A stretch of DNA of 39,720 nucleotides from Thermoleophilia bacterium (GCA_025934995.1 JAICWC010000016.1:1-39720); one strand, 5' to 3'; shown: positions 1 to 7,926, numbered from the stretch's first letter. Program-made: numbers and translations. The notes: a model not told the origin generated them from the sequence alone.

Positions 1-63
1 AACCAGAGCCTGAAGAAGCTCCGGGCTCTGGCCGACTCGATCAGCCTCAAAGACGTCGCGTAG
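1..63 (+). CDS. C-terminal end of an upstream protein (partial)
   Basis: The first 20 codons read without a stop in the first frame (NQSLKKLRALADSISLKDVA) and end at a TAG. The peptide is amphipathic and helix-like, and the codon use matches the neighbourhood. Its start lies outside the window, so the product cannot be named. Only 25 bases separate its stop from the next start codon, and these contain a -10 element for the next gene, so the two need not be one operon. Confidence 0.5.
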   Translation, partial: NQSLKKLRALADSISLKDVA

Positions 64-75
64 AGGGTCATTCGA

Positions 76-81
76 TAGCCT
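76..81 (+). promoter_or_regulatory. -10 element of a leaderless promoter for the M20 peptidase gene
   Basis: TAGCCT lies exactly 7 nt before the ATG at 89 and no Shine-Dalgarno sequence is present. This is the spacing expected if transcription starts at or next to the A of the start codon. The same architecture recurs at many gene starts in this window. Confidence 0.55.
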
Positions 82-88
82 CGCTGCC

Positions 89-1423
89 ATGAACGAGACA
101 TGGCAGCGAGAGCTATCGGAGCTGATTTCGATCCCGTCGGTCAGCGCCGACCCCGCACACCGCGAGGACGTCAAGCGCGCAGGCGAGTGGGTCTGCGACT
201 TCATCCGCACGAAATGCGGCGGCACCGCCGAGCTGACGCCGTTCGGCGACAAGGAGCTCGCGCTCGGCGAGGTTCCCGCCTCGCACGACCCCGAGAGGGC
301 GCCGACCGTCTTCGTCTACAACCATTTCGACGTTCAGCCGCCGGCGCCGCTCGACCTCTGGGAGACGCCGCCGTTCGAGCTGACGATCAAGGACGAGTGG
401 GCGTACGCGCGCGGCGTCACCGACGACAAGGGGCAGCTGTTCATCATGCTGAAGGCGGCGCAGCAGCTCGTCGAGGCGAACGCGCTGCCCGTCAACCTGC
501 ATTTCGCCTGCGACGGGGAGGAGGAGATCGGCGGCACGACGATCGTCGACTACATCCGCACCGGCGCGGTCGACGCGCAGGCCGGGATCATCTTCGACGG
601 CGGCATGACGACCGTCGACAAGCCCGAGATCGAGCTCGCCGTGCGCGGCTTGATCGCGTTCGACGTGAAGGTGCGCACCGGCGAGCGCGACATGCACTCG
701 GGCATGTACGGCGGTGCGGCACTGAACGCCATCCATGTGCTGATGCGCTGCTTCGAGTCCGTGCTCGCCGACGAGAACGGGCTCCTGCCCGAGCCGCTGC
801 GCGCCGGGATCATTGCGCCGACCGAGGAGGAGCTGCAGGGGTGGAGCTCGCTGCCCCCGGGTGACCAGATGCTCGCCAATCAAGGCGCGAAGCCGCTGTA
901 CCCGAATGCCGGCGCGGACTTCTACAAGCGCACGTTCGCCGAGCCGTCCGCCGACGTGAACGGGATCATCGGCGGCAAGCCGGGCCTCCGGAACACGACG
1001 CTCTCGGTGCAGGCGTCCGGTGAGTTCACGATCCGGCTGGCGCCGGGTCAGGACCTGAACACCATCGGCTCCGCCGCCGAGCGGCTCCTGCGCGCCGCCG
1101 CGCCGACCGGCGCCGAGCTCGACATCACCTGGAAGGGAACGCCGCCGGGGATCGTCAACCCGGAGTCGCCTGTCGTGCAGCTGGCGCTCGACGCCTTCGA
1201 GAAGGTGGTCGGCGTGCGGCCGCTGCTGACCCGCGCCGGCGGGACGCTGCCGATCGTGCCGGCGCTCGCAGATGCCGGTATCCCGACCGTGATCAGCGGG
1301 TTCGGCCTGCCGGAGTCGAACGTCCACTCGCCGAACGAGCGGTTCCTGGCGCGCTACTTCGAGACCGGTGTCGAGACGGCGGCTGAGCTGTACGCGGCGT
1401 TTGCGAAGCTGCCTGCTTCGTAG
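89..1423 (+). CDS. M20 family metallopeptidase (dipeptidase/deacylase type)
   Basis: Predicted cytosolic two-zinc amidohydrolase of the M20 (ArgE/DapE/CNDP-like) family that cleaves dipeptides or N-acyl amino acids; substrate not predictable. The 444-residue length is normal. The first metal motif is YNHFDVQPP (H79, D81), the bridging Asp lies in GVTDDKGQ (D112), and the general base and metal Glu lie in CDGEEEIGG (144-146). The lid-domain histidine is in MHSGMYGG (H203), and the C-terminal VHSPNERF segment supplies the last metal ligand region. The ATG at 89 is chosen because the M20 N-terminus (helix plus ISIPSVS) begins right after it and a -10 hexamer precedes it by 7 nt. It appears monocistronic. 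Confidence 0.9.
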   Translation: MNETWQRELSELISIPSVSADPAHREDVKRAGEWVCDFIRTKCGGTAELTPFGDKELALGEVPASHDPERAPTVFVYNHFDVQPPAPLDLWETPPFELTIKDEWAYARGVTDDKGQLFIMLKAAQQLVEANALPVNLHFACDGEEEIGGTTIVDYIRTGAVDAQAGIIFDGGMTTVDKPEIELAVRGLIAFDVKVRTGERDMHSGMYGGAALNAIHVLMRCFESVLADENGLLPEPLRAGIIAPTEEELQGWSSLPPGDQMLANQGAKPLYPNAGADFYKRTFAEPSADVNGIIGGKPGLRNTTLSVQASGEFTIRLAPGQDLNTIGSAAERLLRAAAPTGAELDITWKGTPPGIVNPESPVVQLALDAFEKVVGVRPLLTRAGGTLPIVPALADAGIPTVISGFGLPESNVHSPNERFLARYFETGVETAAELYAAFAKLPAS

Positions 1424-1523
1424 CAGCGTCGCGATCGTCGCCGGCTGCGGCTCGCACGCGACGGCGCAGGCGAACGCCGACGCGCGGAGAAGAGGATGGT
1501 CCAGGCTGCCGGCGTTTCTCCGA

Positions 1524-1539
1524 TCCCTCGAGTGAGGGA
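1524..1539. terminator. 6-bp hairpin between the M20 gene and the coiled-coil gene
   Basis: TCCCTC-GAGT-GAGGGA is a perfect 6-bp inverted repeat with a 4-nt loop in the 150-bp gap after the peptidase stop. No T-run follows, so it could be a weak terminator, an mRNA structure or an operator. The rest of gap 1424-1573 holds nothing else that I recognise. Confidence 0.25.
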
Positions 1540-1573
1540 CAGAGGAGGAACACCGGCTGCCGAAGTCCATCGC

Positions 1574-2569
1574 ATGGCGATGTCTGTCGACGATGCCTTC
1601 CACCGCCGCACGGCCGAGCTCGACGAGATCGGCGCGCGGCAGCGCGCCCGTCTGGCCGAGCTGGACGAGCGCAGCGAGCGTCTAGCCCGAGAGCAACGCG
1701 AGTTCGTGGAGCAGCGCCGCGCGCTCGAGGAGCAGCTCGCGCGGCGCGCCGAAGCGCTCACGGCCCGGGAGCGCGATGCCGACGAGCTCGAGCGGCGCGC
1801 GCGGGAGCTGGACGACCGTGCGGTGGAGCTCGAAGAATTGGAGCGCGTGCTCGACGAACGGACGCTTGCCATCGCGCGGGCGGCCGCCGGCCTCGAGGAG
1901 CGGGAATCGCGCGTCGCGGACCTGGAGCGGCGCGAGGCCATCGTCGGGCAGCGCGAGCAGGCGCTCGCGCGAGCCGAGGACGACGTCCTGATCGCGGAAT
2001 CGGTCGCCGAATCCCGCGCGCAGGAAGTCGCTGCGCTCGCCGAAGAACTGGCCGCGCGCGAGGCTTCGGTTTCCGCGCGCGAAACGGCCGTGAACGAGCT
2101 CGAGCAGTCGCTCGCCGCGCAACGCGAAGCGATCGACCGTGACCGCGCGGACGTCGACGCGAGGTCGGCCGACGTCGAGCGGCGATCGGTTCTGCTCCGA
2201 AAGCGTGCGATCCGGCTCGCGGATTCCGAGACGGCGGTGTCGCACCGCGAACGCGCTGCGCGTGCCCTCCTCGAGGAGGGGCGGAAGGCGGTCGAGTCCA
2301 GCGTCGAGGTCGCCGCGCGCGAGCAGTCCGTCGCTGCCGTCCTCGCGGAGCTCGACGAGCGCGGCCAGATGCTCATCGCCGCCGAGCAGGCATTGAGCCT
2401 CCGGGAGCGCGAGGTCGCCGACCGGCTCGACCGCTTCGTCGATGCCGAGGCGCTGCTCGAGGAGCGCGAGCGCGCCGTCGGCGAGCGCGAGGAATGGCTG
2501 GAGCGCCGCGAAGAGCTGCTGGCGGAGAGCGAGCAGGCGCTGCGGGGCCTCCGAGAAGCCCTCCGGTAG
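1574..2569 (+). CDS. Long coiled-coil protein of unknown function
   Basis: About 331 residues, almost all one uninterrupted, highly charged coiled coil rich in Arg, Glu, Ala and Leu. Heptads with a recurring R-E step are visible (for example LERREAI then VGQREQA, and LEERERA then VGEREEW). There is no signal peptide, membrane helix or globular domain, so a cytoplasmic scaffold or filament-like role is the most that can be inferred. The frame is open from 1496, but the first 26 codons there are not coil-like and the ATG at 1496 has GAGG with no spacing. I therefore prefer ATG 1574 (or 1580, two codons on). AGAGGAGG at 1541-1548 lies 25 nt before 1574, too far to act as a normal ribosome site for it. 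A shadow origin is unlikely given the heptad regularity, although a low-complexity GC-rich frame always leaves some doubt. Confidence 0.65.
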   Translation: MAMSVDDAFHRRTAELDEIGARQRARLAELDERSERLAREQREFVEQRRALEEQLARRAEALTARERDADELERRARELDDRAVELEELERVLDERTLAIARAAAGLEERESRVADLERREAIVGQREQALARAEDDVLIAESVAESRAQEVAALAEELAAREASVSARETAVNELEQSLAAQREAIDRDRADVDARSADVERRSVLLRKRAIRLADSETAVSHRERAARALLEEGRKAVESSVEVAAREQSVAAVLAELDERGQMLIAAEQALSLREREVADRLDRFVDAEALLEERERAVGEREEWLERREELLAESEQALRGLREALR

Positions 2570-2596
2570 GCAATCCGATCCCGCCCCGGGGGCGTA

Positions 2597-2610
2597 CTAC
2601 TTACAAGTAG
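2597..2610. promoter_or_regulatory. Palindrome CTACTT-AC-AAGTAG, candidate HxlR-type operator
   Basis: A perfect 6-2-6 inverted repeat lies 31 nt before the ATG of the lipoprotein operon. It stands out as an AT-richer island in GC-rich sequence. ACTTAC-like half sites are typical of HxlR-family operators, and an HxlR gene lies 1 kb downstream (3620-4003, minus). The link is inference. Confidence 0.45.
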
Positions 2611-2641
2611 GAAATTCCACCCGCGAATCGGAGGTGTCGCC

Positions 2642-3154
2642 ATGCGACGGCTGCCATTCAGGGTCGGAGGGCTCACGGCTGCGGTCGCGCTCGCGTTCGT
2701 CGCGGCCGGCTGTGGAATGGCTGTTCCAAGCAAGTCCGGCGCGGACAGCGTCAAGGTCGTCCCGTCGAGCGACGGCACGCGTCTCGTCGACGCGCAGGGA
2801 CGCTCGCTCTATCTCTTCGAGCGTGACGAGAAGGCCGACAGCTACTGCTACGGCGCCTGCGCCGCAGTGTGGCCGCCCGTCGAAGTCGACAAGACCCCGT
2901 CGGCCGCGGCCGGAGTTCCGGCCTCGGCGCTCGGAATGTTCAAGCGGGACGACGGCGAGATGCAGGCCACGTATCACGGGCACCCGCTCTACTACTACTC
3001 GGCGGATGCAAGCACGCCGGGCAAGACGCGCGGCGAGGACGTCGAGCAGTTCGGCGCCGGCTGGTACCTCGTCGGGCAGAACGGCAAGTCCGTCGAGCCG
3101 AAGGGTGACTCCGGCGGCTCGAACAGCTCGAACAACTCCGGAGGTGGCTACTGA
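2642..3154 (+). CDS. Secreted lipoprotein with PF03640-type repeats (COG4315-like)
   Basis: Predicted membrane-anchored lipoprotein of 170 residues. The N-terminus is a signal peptide with lipobox VAAGC (lipidated C24). Two copies of the PF03640 repeat follow: GRSLYLFERD with YCYGACAAVWPP near 53-83, and HGHPLYYYSAD near 112-122. The tail is Gly/Ser/Asn-rich. The family is widespread in actinobacteria, biochemically uncharacterised, and often sits with small membrane proteins or redox genes. A clear Shine-Dalgarno (GGAGGT) precedes the ATG, so this gene has a leader, unlike many neighbours. Its TGA overlaps the next ATG by one base, so the two are probably co-translated. A palindrome at 2597-2610 is a likely control site. 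Confidence 0.85.
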   Translation: MRRLPFRVGGLTAAVALAFVAAGCGMAVPSKSGADSVKVVPSSDGTRLVDAQGRSLYLFERDEKADSYCYGACAAVWPPVEVDKTPSAAAGVPASALGMFKRDDGEMQATYHGHPLYYYSADASTPGKTRGEDVEQFGAGWYLVGQNGKSVEPKGDSGGSNSSNNSGGGY

Positions 3155-3597
3155 TGAGCACCGTTCTCGAACGGCGGACCGCGACGCGCCCGCCGCAGCA
3201 ATCCGTCGCGAACGTCGACGTTCGTCGCGAGCGGGGGACGGCGCTCAGGATCCTCGGCGCCGCCGCGATCCTCGTCGTCGGCGCAGTGCACCTCGAGCAG
3301 TACTTCGGCGTGCACTTCCGGGTCGTTCCGGTGATCGGCCCGCTGTTCCTCCTCAACTTCATCGGCTCGCTGGTGATCGCTGCCGGGCTGCTGCTGCCGC
3401 TCCGCAGGCTGCACGCTCTCTTCGCGCTCGGCGGCATCGGCATCGGCGTCGTCTCGTTCACGTTCCTCGAGTTGAGCGAGCACGGCGGCATCTTCGGCTT
3501 CCAGGACTACGGGTACCGCGCGGCGATCGTCGTCGCGCTGGCCGCCGAAGCTGCAGCGGCTGTTCTGCTCGCCGCTTACCTCCTGCTGCGTCGGTAG
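3154..3597 (+). CDS. Small four-helix integral membrane protein
   Basis: 147 residues: a polar 28-residue N-terminal tail, then about four hydrophobic helices (roughly 29-47, 58-80, 86-106, 122-145) and a short RR end. It resembles small actinobacterial membrane proteins of the DoxX-like or unnamed four-TM kind, but I see no motif that fixes a family. Its ATG overlaps the stop of the lipoprotein gene (TGATG), arguing for one operon and a joint function at the membrane. It ends 22 bp before the convergent HxlR gene. Confidence 0.7.
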   Translation: MSTVLERRTATRPPQQSVANVDVRRERGTALRILGAAAILVVGAVHLEQYFGVHFRVVPVIGPLFLLNFIGSLVIAAGLLLPLRRLHALFALGGIGIGVVSFTFLELSEHGGIFGFQDYGYRAAIVVALAAEAAAAVLLAAYLLLRR

Positions 3598-3614
3598 GCG
3601 AGCCTCCGTGGCGG

Positions 3615-3633
3615 CGGCGTCAGTGCGACGCCG
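3615..3633. terminator. Hairpin between convergent genes
   Basis: CGGCGTC-AGTGC-GACGCCG forms a 7-bp stem with a 5-nt loop at the tail-to-tail junction of the membrane-protein gene and the HxlR gene, overlapping the HxlR stop. No U-run is present. It could serve as a bidirectional terminator, but similar stems arise by chance in GC-rich DNA. Confidence 0.3.
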
Positions 3634-4003
3634 TCGTCACGGACGCGCCGTGATGATCGTGGTCGCAGCCGAGCCACTCGTGACCGAACTCGCGCATCGC
3701 GGCCGTGATCGGCAGGAGCGCTTCGCCCTTCGGGGTCAGGGTGTACTCGACCCGCGGCGGCGACTCCGCGTAGCTGTGCCGCTCGACGATCCCCTGCTGC
3801 TCGAGCTCGCGCAGCCGCTCCGCGAGCGTCCGGGGGCTGATCCCGCAGCACGAGTGTTCGAGCTCCGAGAAGCGGCGCGACCCCTCCGAGAGGTCGTGGA
3901 CGAGCAGCGCCGTCCACTTCGCGCCGATGATCTCTGCGCACGCCGCGACGCCGCAGGTCGCGGAGTCGTGGACGGAGTTCATCGTGCGGCCCATCGAGAT
4001 CAT
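3620..4003 (-). CDS. HxlR-family winged-helix transcriptional regulator
   Basis: 127 residues. The HxlR core is evident: CGVAACAEIIGAKWTALLVHDL (17-38), RRFSELEHSCCGISPRTLAERLRELEQQGIVER (43-75) and VEYTLTPKGEALLPI (85-99). Cysteines C17, C22, C52 and C53 and a C-terminal CDHDHH cluster (113-118) suggest redox, electrophile or metal sensing, as in the YodB/HypR relatives, though no ligand can be assigned. The start at 4003 is chosen because its ATG overlaps the TGA of the acetamidase gene (ATGA), giving translational coupling; M4 and M8 are possible alternatives. It probably autoregulates the permease-amidase operon and may also act at the palindrome upstream of the lipoprotein operon. Confidence 0.88.
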   Translation of the reverse strand: MISMGRTMNSVHDSATCGVAACAEIIGAKWTALLVHDLSEGSRRFSELEHSCCGISPRTLAERLRELEQQGIVERHSYAESPPRVEYTLTPKGEALLPITAAMREFGHEWLGCDHDHHGASVTTASH

Positions 4004-4917
4004 TGTAGGAACGGAAGTGGACACGCGTCGATTTTCGGGATCACAAAGCGTGCAATCGTCCCGAAGCCGCCCGGGGCCGGCTTGCAGGCCTGGGCGACGC
4101 CCAGGTCGCAGGCGACCGAGAGGAAGATGAAGGCGTCCTCGATCGTGAACCCGTGCTCGTCGACGAGGAGCTTGGCCGCCTCCTCGCTGACGAGCTGAGC
4201 CGCGCCCTCGTAGGTGTCGTGAGTCGCATGGGGGAGCCAGGACTCGGCGAGCTCGGTCACGGGCCAGGTCGCCTGCTTCCCCTTCAGGACGTCGAAGCGG
4301 ACGTCGACCTCGCCCGCGATCTCGACGCCCGTGAAGCAGATCTCCCCGTCGCCCATCGAGGCGTGCATGTCGCCGACGGCGAACATGCCGCCCGGCTGAC
4401 GCACCGGGAAGTAGATCTTCGCGCCCTTGCCGTGGAAGTGATCGTCGAGGTTGCCGCCGTGCCGCCCGGCGAGCCCGTTCGACAGCTCCTCGCCGTCGGT
4501 CGCGACGCCGACGACGCCGACCATCGGCTTTGCCGGGAACGAGACACGGTCGTTCATCCTGATCACGCCGTCCTTCACCTCGAACAGCCGCGTCAGCGGC
4601 GACTGCACGTCCTCGATCAGCTGGCCGAAGCCGGGGATGAGCGTCGCGACGCCCCACTCGATCGGCCGCACGTCGAGGATCTCGGCGACGAGCGAGTCGC
4701 CGGGCTCTGCACCGCGCACCGCGACCGGCCCCGTCGCGCTGTTGATGCGCTCGAGGTCGATGTCCGTGACGAGGTCGTCCTCGCTGCGGATCTGGCCCGT
4801 GAAGCAGTCGTTCGTCTCGAAGGTGACGACGTCGCCCGGGTCGACCTCCAGCACAGGCTGGAGGTCGGGCCCGAACGACCAGACGACCTGGTCCCTAGAG
4901 AGCCGGTGCTGGGGCAC
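4000..4917 (-). CDS. Acetamidase/formamidase family amidohydrolase
   Basis: 305 residues, matching the FmdA/AmdA family (PF03069), which releases ammonia from formamide, acetamide or similar short amides. Family signatures: PAKPMVGVVGVAT (128-140), GGNLDDH (154-160) and PGGMFAVGDMHASMGDGE (175-192). It starts with GTG inside the last 23 nt of the permease gene and its stop overlaps the ATG of the HxlR gene, so all three are one operon. The transporter next door suggests uptake of the amide or an amino-acid-like precursor. No signal peptide, so cytosolic. The start is not confirmed by a Shine-Dalgarno; coupling from the upstream gene would explain this. Confidence 0.9.
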   Translation of the reverse strand: MPQHRLSRDQVVWSFGPDLQPVLEVDPGDVVTFETNDCFTGQIRSEDDLVTDIDLERINSATGPVAVRGAEPGDSLVAEILDVRPIEWGVATLIPGFGQLIEDVQSPLTRLFEVKDGVIRMNDRVSFPAKPMVGVVGVATDGEELSNGLAGRHGGNLDDHFHGKGAKIYFPVRQPGGMFAVGDMHASMGDGEICFTGVEIAGEVDVRFDVLKGKQATWPVTELAESWLPHATHDTYEGAAQLVSEEAAKLLVDEHGFTIEDAFIFLSVACDLGVAQACKPAPGGFGTIARFVIPKIDACPLPFLQ

Positions 4918-6367
4918 TGTCGGGTGCGACCGTCTCGTCCTCGACGTAGACGCGGTCGATGTCCTTGAGCTTGTCGGGGCGCGCCATCACCACGAACGCG
5001 GTGAGCACGATCCCGAGGACGACCCACGCGATGTCGACCCAGTTGCCGTACTTCTCCGGGTAGACGGGCGGGTACTTCACGAACTGGTAGTAGAGCGGGA
5101 AGAAGAAGAGCACGATCCCGCCGATCGGCAGGACGAGATGCAGGAGCCAGTTGAACTGGTCGCGCGCCTTCGTCCAGTACCACCAGACGCAGCCGGCGCT
5201 GACGAGCATGTACACGAGGATCACCGGCGGCACCGCGAGCGTCGCGATCGTGAAGAAGCCGTTCAGCGGGCCCCACTTCCAGCCGAACAGCAGCGCGACG
5301 ACGAGCGCCAACGCGCTCATCCAGATGATCGCGACGTTCGGCGTCTTGAACTCCTTGTGCGTGCGCCCGAGCTGGCGTGGTGCGAGCCCGTTGCGCGCCA
5401 GCGAGTAGAAGACGCGCGTGGCCGCGTTCACGGCCGCGTTCGAGTTCGCTGCGATCGAGTTGCAGATCGCGAGGAACACGAGCACCCAGCCGCCGCCCCA
5501 GAAGACCTTGCCGAGGTTCCGCCACGGGTCGGCGTTCTTCGTCGCCTGATTGACGAAGTTGTCGAACCCGGCCCCGAACACCCACGCGTACGAGCAGAGC
5601 ACGTAGAAGAGGCCGATCGCGATCGCGGACCCGACGACGGCACGCGGCACGGTCCGCCGCGGGTTCTTCGCTTCTTCACCGAGCGGCGCCGACGCTTCGA
5701 AGCCGATGAAGGCGAGGATCGCGAACACCATCCCCTTGAAGACGCCGCTCCATGCGCCGGTCGCGTGATGCGGGTTGAAGGGCTGCAGGTTCAGGTCGCC
5801 GGCGTTCGAGAAGAGCATCCACAGCGACAGCGCCGCGAAGATCGCGATCTCGAACGCGCCGAGGATCACGCCGGCGGTCGTCGAGAGGCGGATGTCGCGG
5901 TAGGTCAGCAGGAAGACGATCACCGTCATCAGCACGACCCAGATCCACCACTGGCCGCTGTAGTGCCAGCCGAGCGAGTTCGAGAAGACGTCGCTCATCG
6001 CCCAGCCGAACTCGAGGTAGAGGAAGGGCGCGACCAGCGGCTGGAAGAGGATGAAGAGCCACGCCACGAGGAAGCCCGCCCACGGCCCGAGCGACCTGGC
6101 GGCGTACGTGTACAGGCCGCCCGCGGACGGGAACCGCTTCGCGAGCTGCCCGATCGCCGTCGCCGCGCAGATGCACGCGATCAGCGCGAGGCCGACCGAG
6201 AGCGGCAGCGCCTGCTGCGACTGCGGCACCGAGATGAAGATCGAGTACGCCACGGCCGCAGCCGGGGCCATGTGCGTGATCGACTGGAAGAGCACCTGCG
6301 GCAAGCCGATCGAGTGCTCGCGCAGATGGTCGAACCGACGTTCTCCCCCTGGTGCTGCGACCGCCAT
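4895..6367 (-). CDS. APC-superfamily amino acid/amine permease
   Basis: 490-residue polytopic membrane protein with about 12-13 hydrophobic helices. It opens in the usual way for the family: a short cytosolic tail, then GLPQVLFQSITHMAPAAAV, with further APC-like segments GGLYTYAARSLGPWAGF and FAILAFIGFEASAPLGEEAKNPRRTVPRA. It likely imports an amino acid, amine or related compound by proton symport. The ATG at 6367 is favoured by a strong AAGGAGG 5 nt upstream; the frame is open further but the added residues are Arg/Pro-rich and not protein-like. First gene of the permease-acetamidase-HxlR operon, 68 bp downstream of the amidohydrolase stop. Confidence 0.92.
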   Translation of the reverse strand: MAVAAPGGERRFDHLREHSIGLPQVLFQSITHMAPAAAVAYSIFISVPQSQQALPLSVGLALIACICAATAIGQLAKRFPSAGGLYTYAARSLGPWAGFLVAWLFILFQPLVAPFLYLEFGWAMSDVFSNSLGWHYSGQWWIWVVLMTVIVFLLTYRDIRLSTTAGVILGAFEIAIFAALSLWMLFSNAGDLNLQPFNPHHATGAWSGVFKGMVFAILAFIGFEASAPLGEEAKNPRRTVPRAVVGSAIAIGLFYVLCSYAWVFGAGFDNFVNQATKNADPWRNLGKVFWGGGWVLVFLAICNSIAANSNAAVNAATRVFYSLARNGLAPRQLGRTHKEFKTPNVAIIWMSALALVVALLFGWKWGPLNGFFTIATLAVPPVILVYMLVSAGCVWWYWTKARDQFNWLLHLVLPIGGIVLFFFPLYYQFVKYPPVYPEKYGNWVDIAWVVLGIVLTAFVVMARPDKLKDIDRVYVEDETVAPDSAPAPAL

Positions 6368-6395
6368 CTCGCCTCCTTGTGGGATCGGATGGGCG

Positions 6396-6407
6396 ATTTG
6401 ATCAAAT
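6396..6407. promoter_or_regulatory. Palindrome ATTTGATCAAAT upstream of the permease operon
   Basis: A perfect 12-bp AT-rich palindrome 28 nt before the permease ATG, in the position of an operator or promoter element. It is conspicuous against the GC-rich background. The regulator is unknown; the HxlR gene at the end of the operon is one candidate, although the half site differs from ACTT-type HxlR boxes. Confidence 0.4.
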
Positions 6408-6413
6408 GTCGCA

Positions 6414-6433
6414 CCGTCCGCGCAAGCGGACGG
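6414..6433 (-). terminator. 8-bp hairpin after the amidohydrolase gene
   Basis: CCGTCCGC-GCAA-GCGGACGG is a perfect 8-bp stem with a 4-nt loop, beginning 2 bp past the amidohydrolase stop. It may terminate or attenuate that transcript before the permease operon. There is no downstream U-run, so termination is not certain. Confidence 0.45.
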
Positions 6434-6435
6434 GA

Positions 6436-7926
6436 TCAATCCCAGGGCGGCGGGTTGTGCACCCAGCGGCCGGCGACCATGGTCGCGACGACGTGGACGT
6501 CGTCGAGATCCGACTCGTACGGGTCGCGGTCGAGGACGACGAGATCGGCGTAGCGCCCGGGGACGAGCGTGCCGCGGACGCGTTCGTCGTGCGAGAGCCA
6601 GGCCGGTGCGACGCACGTCGCGTGCAGCGCCTGCTCGAGCGTCAGCCGCTGGTCCTCGCGCCAATGCCGCCCGACCGCGGCCACGACTCCTGCCCAGGGA
6701 TCGAGCTCCTCGACCGGCGCGTCGGAGCCGTTCGCGACAAGGGCGCCCGAATCGAGCAGCGAGCGGAACGAGTACGCCTGGTCGAGCTTGTCCGGCCAGA
6801 AGCGCGCTGCGAGATGCTCGTCGGACGGGGCATGCGTGAACTGCGCCGACACCACCACGCCGAGTCGGGCGAACCGCGGCAGGTCGTCAGGGTGCACGCA
6901 CTGCGCGTGCTCGATGCGCTGTCGCAGTCCGAGCGGCTGCCAGACGTCGCGCGTCCGCTCGAACGCGTCGAGCGCCTCACGGTTTGCCTTGTCGCCGATC
7001 GCGTGCACGCCGACCGGCCAGCCGATCGCCGCCGCGTCACGGACGATCTCGGTGAGCTGGTCGCCGCTCGTGATGCAGACGCCGCTGCCGTCGAGCATCC
7101 ACGCCGTCTGCGAGCCGAGCGTGCCGTCCATGAACGCCTTCAGGTATCCGAGGCGCAGCATCGGCGAGCCGGCGCCGCTGCGCAGCCCGAGCTCGCGGAG
7201 GTGGGGGATGTTCTCCCACGGCGTCGACTGCCAGACGCGGAGCGTCAGCGGCGTCGACTGCTCCAAGCGCTGCCAGAGGCCAACGGCGCCGATCCAGCCG
7301 TCCTTGTCGTGGTATGCGACGACGCCGCGCTCGTTCGCGAGCCTCATCCCGGCGCGCATCGCCTCGACATACTCGTCGGGCGTGTATTCCAGATGGCGCT
7401 CCTTGAAGCGCCATGCCGACTCCTCGCGCAGCACGCCCGTCGGCTCGCCCTTCGCGTCGCGCTCGACGACACCGCCCGGGACGTCGAGGTCTCCGCCCGC
7501 GAGCGCGAGCGCAGCGCTGTTGAGCCACAGCGAGTGGAAGTCCTTCGAGATGAACGCCAACGGCTCATCGCGCGAGATCGCGTCGAGGTGCGCGCGCGTC
7601 GGCGGGCCGTCCGGCCACTCTGCATCGCGCCACCCGTAGCCGCGGTGCAGGCCGCTCGCGCGAATGCGCTCCACCGCGTCCGCTACCGAGATCGCGTCTT
7701 CGAGCTTGACCTCGCGCTTCGTCATCGCCCACGTCGGAAAGTGGACGTGCGAGTCGGTGAAGCCGGGCAGGACGCAGCGTCCGCGCAGGTCGACGACCTC
7801 CGGGGATGCGAGCGACGTCTCGTGCACGCCGACGCCGCCCGCAACGCGCTCGCCGGAGACGGCGAGCGCGCGGGCGATCGGGAGCGACGGGTCGAGCGTC
7901 CGGATGACGCCGTTCTCGAGGATCAC
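6436..7926 (-). CDS. YtcJ-like metal-dependent amidohydrolase (amidohydrolase_3)
   Basis: 496 residues, composite-domain TIM-barrel hydrolase. Metal and active-site motifs: DSHVHF (H60, H62), LKAFMDGTLGS with K263 as the probable bridging lysine, GVHAIGDKAN (H308), RIEHAQ (H340) and ANGSDAPVE (D402). The C-terminal GRYADLVVLDRDP closes the small beta domain. The natural substrate of most YtcJ relatives is unknown; hydrolysis of a C-N bond in an amide or cyclic amide fits the amidase operon downstream. GTG at 7926 is preceded by TAGGCT at 7-nt spacing and no Shine-Dalgarno. Confidence 0.88.
   Translation of the reverse strand: MILENGVIRTLDPSLPIARALAVSGERVAGGVGVHETSLASPEVVDLRGRCVLPGFTDSHVHFPTWAMTKREVKLEDAISVADAVERIRASGLHRGYGWRDAEWPDGPPTRAHLDAISRDEPLAFISKDFHSLWLNSAALALAGGDLDVPGGVVERDAKGEPTGVLREESAWRFKERHLEYTPDEYVEAMRAGMRLANERGVVAYHDKDGWIGAVGLWQRLEQSTPLTLRVWQSTPWENIPHLRELGLRSGAGSPMLRLGYLKAFMDGTLGSQTAWMLDGSGVCITSGDQLTEIVRDAAAIGWPVGVHAIGDKANREALDAFERTRDVWQPLGLRQRIEHAQCVHPDDLPRFARLGVVVSAQFTHAPSDEHLAARFWPDKLDQAYSFRSLLDSGALVANGSDAPVEELDPWAGVVAAVGRHWREDQRLTLEQALHATCVAPAWLSHDERVRGTLVPGRYADLVVLDRDPYESDLDDVHVVATMVAGRWVHNPPPWD

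Noticed and set aside
1-39. AGAGCC...GGGCTCT pairing at the very start, considered as a tRNA or riboswitch fragment
   Set aside because: The sequence reads as coding to a stop at 63, and no tRNA arms or conserved loop could be found.
1496-1573. Upstream extension of the coiled-coil gene from ATG 1496
   Set aside because: The 26 added residues are Pro/Gly/Arg-rich and break the coil; GAGG abuts that ATG with no spacing.
4451-6553. A 700-codon plus-strand frame opposite the acetamidase and permease
   Set aside because: Highly charged low-complexity translation, while the minus strand carries clear permease and amidase motifs with a Shine-Dalgarno and overlaps.
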